A stretch of 64,000 bases of DNA from Promerops cafer (Eukaryota > Chordata > Aves > Passeriformes > Nectariniidae): positions 248,001-312,000 of the forward strand of contig VZSE01010148.1 of NCBI GenBank assembly GCA_013398275.1, read 5' to 3'. The position numbers and the translations under genes were made by a program. Within the stretch, counting starts at the first letter, position 1, and every line of letters starts with the position of its first letter. The notes beneath the pieces were generated by a model, which made no database searches, was not told where the DNA came from, and saw nothing but the letters and a program-made list of their open reading frames with translations. Shown here in pieces: positions 55,720 through 64,000 of this stretch.

Positions 55720-57165
55720 GAAGTTGTGCAGAGATAAATTCACTGTGAAATGTGTTTTGCTAGAGACATTTATGTAGCATATCATCTTATCAAGGAACTT
55801 TGCCCAAGAAACAAATTCTCATGCCTGTATAAAGAGACTATAATTGAACTGTTGACTCACAGTTATGGGAAAAGACAGAGTGGGGGAAAATTTCCAGGGC
55901 CTCTAGGACCCCAAGGAGGAATATAATTAAGTAAGACATAATTGGAAACCTAAAGCAAGCCCATTCACTCTGAGTGAGTGCTGAAACAGCAAGGCAGGAA
56001 AGCTGGGTGGAGGCTGAATTTGCAAAGCAGATGGCTGAGGATTTGTAGGTCACCAGCTCTTGGATCTGCTGGGCCAGGATGGGGTCAGGGTACCATATGG
56101 ATGAAGGGCAAAAAAGACAACACATCCGAGCAAGCCCCGCTCCTGCTTCCCCAGAAAGGCTCTGCTCGCTCAGGAACACCACAAACTCTCACACCATTTT
56201 TTTTTTCACATATTCTCAAGAAGACATTGAGTCCCAGGCTTCTTCACTGACACCAGGGCCAGCACAGGCTTCAATTATTTGAGATTACACAGCCAAGAAG
56301 GAAACATGAAGAGGTTTCAATGCTAAATGGACTTGAACTCTGCCTTTACCCCTGATTTAGGTTAGCCCAGGCTTGGTTCTGCCAGCTTCTGCAACAGATC
56401 TCTTTTCTAAACTGATTTTCCTCCTTGATGACAATTTTTTTGAGCTTTATTTTTTTCCTCTATCTGTCATTGGGAATGTATGTAAGAAATTCAAGAATGT
56501 AAGAAACTATCAGGAAGCAGGAGAGAACAGCATCTCTGTATCTTTAACCCCCAATTTATGGCTCACTGGTTAAGACACAGATTTAGGATGGGGAAGTGCC
56601 ACACTGAGGGCTCTGTTGTGGATTACTTAGGCTGGGGTTCTTCTTGTTTATCAGATTATCCAGAGCATCAGCAAATCCTCGTGAATGTTGTGGCTCTCTA
56701 CCCTAAGCCAGAAGAGGGGACAGAGCAGATCCAAGTCTCCTGCTCATTTGGGCCCCTCATCTCACATTGCTGCACTTGATCTCTATTTTCCTTAAACTCT
56801 ACAGACAGAGTCTTCAGAACTTAATCTGATTTTGGCTGATTTTTTGAAACTTGAAACACTTGTAAACTAATTTTCAGTGTATTACTCTTGTCAACTCTTA
56901 GAGATTTTGTCAGTAAGAATTTGCTGAACAGACACAGTAATTTTGTTTCTCATTTTGGCAGATCACCCCTAAAGAGGAAAGTGGGGAGGAGGGGGTGTTA
57001 TTATAGCTGTGGTTATTAGAATATACCTTGCAATTACTCTGCTCCTATTTATGAGACATTTCAGAGCCATTTCTGAGAGCAGCCTCAAGGAGCTCAAGGT
57101 GTACATGTGTGTAAACCCCACCATTTGCTTGTTCACCCACTCCCAGAATGACTTTTAGCTCTGAG
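55720..57165. other. Gene-free stretch
   Basis: No exon is seen. It has unique A/T-leaning parts at 55740-55960 and 56800-57090, and a possible MIR remnant at 56280-56345. Confidence 0.5.
56280..56345 (+). mobile_element. Possible MIR SINE remnant
   Basis: 'TGAGATTACACAGCCAAGAA' ... 'AATGGACTTGAACTCTGCC' follows MIR 'aaggtcacacagctagtaag...gggacttgaacccaggtctgcc' with about the expected spacing. It is weak but ordered. Confidence 0.4.
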
Positions 57166-57167
57166 GG

Positions 57168-57589
57168 TGATCCTTTAGGATTTTAGCTTTTATATATTCC
57201 ATATATTTGCAATCCTGCAGTTCTTTAGTGCAGAACTCCAAACTCCACATTCAGTGTGAGCTGCTGCTGTCCCATTTTGGGCAGACCCAACAATTCCTCT
57301 CCAGGCCTGGCAGTCAAGGACCCCTCACTGCCTCAGGCCCCAGAGATGGAAACAAAAGTGAGTTGGGGGGAGCAAACTTGGGGTAAATGACTTCATTACC
57401 TGAAGCTGTAATTAATTAACCCCCAATATGCAGATGTACCAAACTTATAAATGTGCAAACCCGTGACTCATCATCCATTCTGGGTGTAGTCCCTGAAATG
57501 TACCTGAAGGCCCTTCAATAAATAAACTGCTTTTTATTCTCTTAATTTTGTCTGGTCTCTGTTTTTAGGTAGCCCCAAGAAAGGCATCA
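57168..57589 (+). mobile_element. Endogenous retrovirus solo LTR, copy B
   Basis: About 422 bp on the plus strand, the same family as copy A at 22186-22626. It starts TGATCCTTTAGG, has CTTATAAATGTGC as a TATA-like site, TTCAATAAATAAACTG as polyadenylation signal followed by a T-rich stretch, and ends near GGCATCA. The starting TGATG(CC) of copy A and the ending GGCATCA of copy B would form the inverted ends expected of an LTR. It lacks the 18-base insertion of copy A. No internal retroviral sequence adjoins it. A clear target-site duplication was not found. Confidence 0.85.
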
Positions 57590-57594
57590 AGAGG

Positions 57595-58402
57595 AGCTCA
57601 GGTTGGAGTTTGGGTTCTAAGATCCCTCGTGGCTAAGGTTCACCTCACAGTGGCCTCACCAGCCCAGAGCAGGAGAGCAGCACCCTCCAGGACCTGCACG
57701 AGGGCTGAGGAGAGGAGCTGCTGACACTGCCTGCAACAGCATGGCCTGGCCACTTCTCCAAATGCCATCCTTGCTTCCCCCAGCCAAGGGGGAAATGCTA
57801 CCAAGTGCTCCCAGGTTTTTTCCCTCAGTGTGGATGACACCACAAAAAAGAAGTTGGGTGCAGTGTTTCTTGGGATGGGGGTATTAAAATTCCATGCTGA
57901 GCAGCTGGAGAGGAGCACCATTAGGAATGTAAACCAACATGTCCATGCTGGCTGGGGTATTAAAAGGGAGTGAGGAGAGTCAGTGCTGGAAGCTGTGGCT
58001 GTGTTGCTGCAGTCTGTGTTTTATTTCTCTTATCCAAGGTGGCTCTTCAGGGAAGTTTATTCCTCCTGGATGTCTCAGTGCAACCTTTGGATCATGGACG
58101 CTGTTGCTTTTTGAGCTGGGGAGTTTAACTCTTGACCTGTTGTCTCTTTGTGCTTTCCAGATTGCCCTCACCATCAGGGTGTCTCAGGGAGAGATTTGTA
58201 TTTAGAAAATGGACAAAATCCCTCCAAGCTTTTAGCTCAGCTGTTCTGGTTTTGTATTGTCAATGGCGAGTTCATCCCACCTTGTTCCCTCTGCCCTTCC
58301 TCGTTTTGCTTTATTCCCTCTCAGGGAAAGGTTTTTCAACTCAAACACTCAGAACATGCTGATTGTAAGCTGGAACCTGGAAAATTGCAGTGGCCTTTTC
58401 CT
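57595..58402. other. Gene-free stretch
   Basis: No exon or named repeat is recognised. Confidence 0.55.
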
Positions 58403-58406
58403 AGGG

Positions 58407-58590
58407 GAAAAAAAAAAAAGCAACAAGCAAAAAACCAAACAAACAACAAAAACCACAACAATAACAAACAAAAAAACCCAAAAAAACAAAACAAAATTAA
58501 AAAATAAAACGAAAACAAAAAAAAAGAAACAAAAAAAACCAAAAAAAAACCCAAAAACCCCAAGGGAAATAAAAGGTTTTTTATTTTTTT
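58407..58590. repeat. Long A-rich tract with C interruptions, then T-run
   Basis: About 150 bases of almost only A and C on the + strand (AAAACC, AAACAAAC, ACAACAATAAC, AAAACCCAAAAAAAC), followed by GGGAAATAAAAGG and a TTTTTTATTTTTTTTTT run. It gives a false Lys/Asn-rich frame (58257-58625). The inverted order of A-rich and T-rich parts could fold back on itself. Confidence 0.92.
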
Positions 58591-58833
58591 TTTCCCTTCT
58601 GAAACAGCAAATGGGATGGGGATGAGACACAGCAAGGGGCTTCCTTCCATCTGTGCTGGAAGATCTGCTCAGCACTGCTCTCTTCATTCTTCCATCGCTT
58701 GCATCTCTCATCAATTACCATCACAGAGCTGGTCGATATTGAAATGAAAAGTGCCAGGGACTGATAGCAGAGTCACTGAAGTGTCCTGTACAAATGACAT
58801 TTTCCTCATTTTGGGGCCAGGGAGGATGAGCCA

Positions 58834-58851
58834 GGGTGGGGGGAGGGTGGG
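58834..58851 (+). other. Compact predicted G-quadruplex
   Basis: GGGTGGGGGGAGGGTGGG has four G-tracts of at least three, with single-base loops (T, A, T, or with part of the six-G run as loop). One-base loops give the most stable intramolecular quadruplexes. It sits in unique DNA about 240 bases after the A-rich tract. Formation in cells is inference. Confidence 0.8.
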
Positions 58852-61679
58852 AAGACACACATGGTAAAGCATTTGCCTTCTCAGAAAACCTGACAAAATG
58901 TCCAAAATTAATTCTCTGCCCCGTGGATCAATAATGTATTTCTGGGGACAGCTTTTGCTGCTAATGGAGTATTTCTCAGAGCACTTTTCAAGCCCTCTAG
59001 TGGGACTTGCTGCTTTCTGTGCTTCTTGAAAGCTGTCACAGGCAGGCAGAGCAGGTAAATCTATGTAGATAAGCTGGGTGTTTTGAGCTGAGTTAGTAAA
59101 CACAGGTGTTTAAGGTGCATCTGTGCCCATTTAGGTTCCTTACATTTATGTTGCACAAAAGGTGAAGCCTGCCTGCAGCCATGGTTTGCACACCCTGCCG
59201 TTGATTGGCTCCCTAATTTTCCCCCCAAGGGAGGCGTAGACCCTGCGTGGCAGATGTGAGCTCTGGCACAGCAGACTTGATCTCTGTAGTTACCACTCAT
59301 GGATCCATCAGCAAAATAATGCAGGGCCTCCAAGGATTCGCAGGCTCCAGGTGGAAAACCACGGGGTGACAGATTTATAGGCACATCCCTTTCCTGTGCC
59401 AGTCTCTTCACAGGGAGGGGAGAGGAGGAATTTCTTGGGATGAGGGCAGCTCCTATTCAGCAAAGTCCTGCTTCTCATGGGCACATCCAGGGTGGCTTTA
59501 CAGTGCTGTTCCCATAGCTTAGCAGAACTTGGACCCTAAAGCTACAAATCTATAGTTGATGCCTGTATATAACTCCTTCCACAGAGGAAACTGAAATGTA
59601 AGTGGAATGTTTCAGGACAGAAGATGGAATTTCTCTTTCTCCAAAAAACATGCTTAGTTATCTTTAGAGAACAAGGTCAAGATGTTTCCATTAAAAAACC
59701 AAAATAGTTTAAAATCTTGTTTAAATTAAAAACTTAAATATAAAATGTACAGAGTTGTCAGACAAAAAGGCACAGAAGCATTTTTCAGGCTGTTCCAGAC
59801 AGCAACACAACACTGGCCACCCCCAGAGCACTGGCCTGACCCAGCCCTGCTCCCCAAACCAAGCCCACAGCCTCAGCAAGGCAGTTTCTGACTACACAAA
59901 CTGTTTCCAACTCTCCCACAAAGGACTGACCCCTAATTTTCCACTTGTATCCTTGGGCAGTCACAGCTTAAACACCTTGAAACCGAGCGGCAGAGCCCCT
60001 GTGCTCAGTGCTGGCTGAGCTGAGCCCAGACATCTGATCCCAGCTCAACCTTTCAGTGCCATTTCCCAGCTCCCCGGGTACCTGTGCAGAGCTGAGCCCC
60101 CTCCCTGCTCCTCGCAGGGGCACCAAGTGATGCACACCCACCTTTGCCACACCATCCTTGTGACCCAAATATCTGTTATAATATTAGCCCCTCTCCTGCT
60201 GCTTATTGCCAGGTGCTGTTGGAAGTGGAAGGAAGGGATTTTGTTTCAACCACAGGGATATTTTCATCCCTGGCATGGTTGTGCTGAGCTCACCAGAGCT
60301 GGAGCTGCTCTGAGCTTGGCCTGGCACATGCTGCTTTGAAGGGGGTGGTTTTTGCCTGGCCACCCTCCTGCCTGCTCATCCTGTGTCCCCAGCGAGGGCT
60401 CCTCCAGCATATGCTGCTCCTCAGCGTGGTGCTTGCACAATGTAATTATCTGGAGCTGTTTCCTCCGGTGCTCACTTTCCCATTGTTCTGTTTGTTTGGC
60501 TTCCAAGGCCCTACTTCCTCTCTCTTTTGGTCTGGGTTGTTTTCTCGTCCAGGGAAGTTGGTGTACGCAGTGATTTGATCCCGTCCCTAGGCTGCATTTG
60601 AAGGATATTGTCTATTTTCAGAATTCTCAGCTGTGTTTATGCTCCAGGCTCCAAACCTCTTTCTCCCACTGAAAAGAGGGAGCAAATCCTCCCTTTGCCT
60701 CTTGCTCTGCAGAGCCACTTGCTCAGGGATGTATTGTTCAAAATAACCATTAACCTCCCCAAAATGTGGGTCACTTTCTATTGCAATGACAGATCTTTCT
60801 CTCCATCTTTTCTGCACCCTTTTCTACAGGCTACAAAGACACCAATGCACAAGTCCTTGAGAATGCACCCAACTTGCTGTTGGGCAAAAAAGTTCCCCAG
60901 AGAGAGGAGGTGCTTTGTGGGCCATAGAAAACAAAACCAGGAAATCTCCAGGTGTGATTCCGCTGTGATCCCAAGGGTGAGAGAAATTGTTTAAGGGCAC
61001 CAGGTTTTCTTTCAGGGATGAGGGTCTATGGATAAAGCTCTGCTGTTAGATAATCAGCAACTCCTGCACATGAAGCCAATTTCTGGTACCCAGAGCTGGG
61101 AAGTTTAGTTGCAATTCTGCCTCCTTGGAGAAACCTGCTCTGTCCCTGCCTGTACAGAGGGTCAGGGATTAGGGGCCCATTGTGTTCAGCTACTCCCTCT
61201 ATCCAAAGACATTTAAAGATGGTCCCAGTGGATCTGAGGGGGCCTTGTTCCGTGGCTGACTGGTAAATTGTAGATCTGGGGCATTGCTATGGTTTTCCCC
61301 CAGACCCCCTTTTGCATCAGCCCCCAGTGAAGAGCACGAACCCCTCAGGAAAATTCCAGAGCAAGATGACCCCTGCCCACTGCTTGCTTACTTGAGGTTA
61401 AACCACCCCTCAGTCACCTGCACTGGTGGATTTGGGACCAGAGGGGTCATCAGTGACCTGTGCCCTTGCTTAGTGACCCTCCCTCCTGCTCTGTGGGTTA
61501 CCTGCTGGCTCTGGGGCAAAGCCACCCGCCGTGTTCACTCGCAGCCCAGGTCCCACAGCTCCCTGGGGATGTCAGGCAGCTGCTGCAGCACACAGACAGG
61601 ATCCCAGCCCCTCACATTAATTCTCTCTCACATCTCGAGAGGAGTATGACAGCAGCGAACCCTCCAAGTGAATCCTAGC

Positions 61680-61870
61680 CCTGTATTATTTCGCTCCTAG
61701 GTCCAGCTCTCTGATCTGCTGTCATCTGAAAGTGATACTAATGCCAGGTTTCCATATCCAGCTCCCGCTGTGCCTCCCACTGCAGTCAGAGTCATGCTGG
61801 GAGAGATCAGCTCCACTCGAGAAGGGTAAACCAAGTGCTTGATTTCAAACAGCATCGAGTGAGGCAAGAG
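61680..61870. promoter_or_regulatory. Candidate conserved noncoding element
   Basis: Unique DNA with words such as CTGTATTATTTCGCTCC, CTGTCATCTGAAAGTG and CAGCATCGAGTGAGGC, interspersed without repeats. The CATCTG E-box-like core lies next to a TGAAAGTG motif. This is suggested by texture alone. Confidence 0.2.
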
Positions 61871-63610
61871 AGGATATGGAGAGGGGGAGAGGGAGGGAGC
61901 GAAGGGATGAATGGCTGGGAACACATTCTTTTGAAAGGGCGAGTGGTGATGAGTGCAGAGGCTCTTCTTTCTCTCTCTGATCTCTGTCCATCTTTGCTAC
62001 CCACACCCCCGGCTTTTTTCCTCCAGCTGTCCCAGTCCTCTCTTGCAAGACCAATTTCCTTGCCCCACTTGAACCTAACGAGGCTCTTTTCACCACAAAG
62101 AAAGTGTGAACTCCCCAAGGAACAGGGCTGCCCCAGCTCTGAGGAATAAGCATGAGGCTGCTGGCTGCAAATCTTCCTTTGCTGTCGGCTGCCAAGCCAG
62201 TTTCGTGCTCAACTGCCCTGAGCACTGCTGGGGAGATGTAAGGTCCACTTCACCATCAAAGTAACAGGCACTGGACAGGTTGGACTGGGCTGTCCAGCTC
62301 TCTCACCAGCTGACAGCTTCTGACAGCCAAACCCTCTTCCTCTTCTTCATGTACTGCCCAGCCTGGCGAGGGGAAGGTGAACGCTGATTTAATTTGACAC
62401 TTCAAGAAAAGAATAAAGATACCTCGATACAGACATCGCCTTTCTTCCAGAATGTTCTCTGAATATTTTACTGGCCAGCAGTGCTGCAATATTTTTGTGA
62501 AGGTCAGTAAATGTTAGTTAGAAAGCCGAAGAAAAAATATTTGTAACAAGCAAGAGTCACTCCTAAAAGGAGCAGGAAAGAGATTTCAACAGATCCAAGG
62601 TTATTTGTAGTAATGCCTGCTTTGGATTTTTTTCTTGATTGTTTTTTCCCCCATGTGTTTTATGTACTCTGTTTCTGAGATACCTTCAAAAACCTGATAC
62701 CCAGAGATTTTTTTTTTACCCCAGCAATTTTAGACAATTAGCCTCTTGAAGGGGTCTCACATTGGGAAATCTTAGGATAATGTCCTCCAAACCTCTTGTC
62801 CTTTCTGCCAGTGCTGGCTGCAGACATCCACCACACCCCACTGCGAAGGTGAAGCACAGAGCCAGGAGCAGAACTTGTGGTTCCAAAGGGTCTGTCAAAC
62901 ACAGACTGGAAGTCTCTTCCAGGTGAGTGTCCCCCTCCCCTCACTCTGTCCTGGCAGCTACAGCCGTGCCTGAGTGGGGGCAGTGGCTCAGTGCAGGCTG
63001 CCAGAGGAAGGGTGGGTGTGTGGGGTCTGGCCAGGGAGAGGGACTGCGGTGAATCTCCAGTCCCTCATGGAAGTTGTCACAGCACATGGATGCTTTACAT
63101 TCCTCCATCTTTCAGGGAAAAGTGGGAACCAGCAGGGCAGGGGCAAGAAAAACCAGCGGGGAGATAATACCTCACATCGCCAGAGCTGCTCCTGATGTGT
63201 GTCTTGCCTGGGACCCCGGTTTCTGAAGGGTTCAGGGCTTGAGTGTGACAGCATCCCCTCGGAGCATCCCTGCTGCTGGGGGGAGCCTCCCCCAGCCCCC
63301 CCCAGGGCAGCCTGTGCCAGGGGAGGGGCTGGCCCCACTCAGCTCGGTGTTTATGGCAGCGTGGCTCTCTCCACTGGCTCTGCCTTATGCTGTGCCACTT
63401 CATTTGATGTTCCTTTTTCTAAATGGTAGGAAATCAGTACTTACCAAGTGCTGGCCCAGAATTTATTTGACTTTAATTTCCCTTTATGACCCTGTCTGCT
63501 AATCTCTATTGCACAGATAAAGAGAGGTAACCCAGGCATCATTACCCGTGATGTGGAGAATTTTCTGCAGTTCAATTATAATCTCTTTTTTTCCCCCTTG
63601 AACAATAAAA

Positions 63611-63633
63611 TCTCTGTCTCTCTCTCTCTCTCT
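63611..63633. repeat. TC microsatellite
   Basis: TCTCTGTCTCTCTCTCTC continuing into TCTTTTTCTTTTCC: about ten TC units with one TG interruption, then a pyrimidine tail. Confidence 0.93.
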
Positions 63634-64000
63634 TTTTCTTTTCCTTCAAACTTGTTCTCATAACTCTTCCTCTCCTACTCTCAAGATGAGGTTAGGCACT
63701 TTTGTGACGCCTTCTTGGCCGGGTGTTTGTGGGAGTCAGAGCAGTTTGCACGCTGGAGCAGAAGGCTCAGAGACGTGCACGTGTAGGTTAATGCTAGCTG
63801 GGAGATGCAGGAGGCACGGCACAGGTGAGGCACGAGGAGGGGATGGAATAGATTAGCACTGGGGAAGGGCTCCGAGTTCTGCACACACAGCTCGTTATGG
63901 ATTGTTTTCAGCCTCCCTCTCTAGAAATGCCAGCATGATGGGTGGGAAAGATGCTGCTGAGCTGCTGGTTTAATTTGCCTTTTAGAGGCGTTTTAGGGAA

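Larger units (their letters stand above)
58855..64000. other. Gene-free stretch
   Basis: No exon or RNA gene is seen. Candidate unique noncoding elements lie at 61680-61870 and 62370-62520. A CT microsatellite lies at 63611-63633. Frames such as 61284-61649 plus and 61845-62225 minus lack domains. A small hairpin with a G-rich/C-rich arm (CTGGGGG/CCCCCAG) lies at 63276-63295. Confidence 0.5.

Noticed and set aside
57168..57589. Full-length endogenous retrovirus
   Set aside because: No second LTR in the same orientation nearby and no gag/pol/env-like sequence. The only partner is inverted and 35 kb away.
58257..58625. Lys/Asn-rich frame
   Set aside because: It is the translation of the A/C simple tract.
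63505..63545. MIR-like CACAGATAAAGAGAGGTAAC
   Set aside because: The match is short and the flanks do not continue the MIR order.
1..64000. tRNA, rRNA, snoRNA and microRNA genes
   Set aside because: I looked for tRNA A/B-box motifs and long hairpins by eye and saw none convincing. A covariance-model search would be needed to exclude small RNAs.

Overview
The window reads as nuclear genomic DNA from a bird, most likely a songbird. The evidence is a set of 5'-truncated CR1 LINEs with the usual avian 3' end (GAATCACAGAATGG head on one strand, conserved body, ATTCTATG-like tail). There is also a pair of ~430 bp endogenous-retrovirus solo LTRs of one family, several worn MIR/L2-type and other old amniote repeats, and short microsatellites. 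I found no operons, bacterial-type genes, rRNA or recognisable tRNA. No open reading frame looks like a real protein. The longest frames (about 200-250 codons) are low-complexity chance frames with dense shadows on the opposite strand. I therefore annotate no CDS and treat the window as intergenic or deep intronic.

Layout. 1-22 kb: single-copy DNA with an old CR1-like relic (about 11.05-11.23 kb), a short + strand CR1 piece (11.4 kb), a CR1 on the minus strand (13.25 kb), an old palindromic amniote repeat (10.76 kb) and MIR-like remnants. 22.2-22.6 kb: solo LTR copy A (minus), followed by a CAC/TCC microsatellite. 26-28 kb: T/G-rich runs and the longest CR1 (27.4-27.9 kb, minus). 28-30 kb: single-copy DNA with moderate CpG and several candidate regulatory elements, ending in a poly(A) run holding one N. 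31.0-32.46 kb: an AT-rich block with no open frame. 36.65-37.6 kb: an AT/CA microsatellite, then a small CpG island containing a GGGGATGC octamer array able to form G-quadruplexes, then a CR1. 42.2-42.8 kb: a CA microsatellite and a CR1. 45.2-46.1 kb: two direct copies (86% identical) of a ~110 bp segment, each behind a good splice-acceptor-like tract, on either side of a 60-base poly(T) holding one N. 47-58 kb: old repeats, a CR1 3' end and solo LTR copy B (plus). 58.4-58.9 kb: a long A-rich tract and a compact predicted G-quadruplex. 58.9-64 kb: single-copy DNA with a CT microsatellite.

No new gene system is evident. The items most worth checking are the duplicated exon-like cassette around the poly(T), the octamer array inside the CpG island, the inverted LTR pair, the ORF-free AT-rich block, and the old amniote repeats that may have been kept as regulatory DNA. 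Family names for repeats come from recognition by eye. Element boundaries are approximate.
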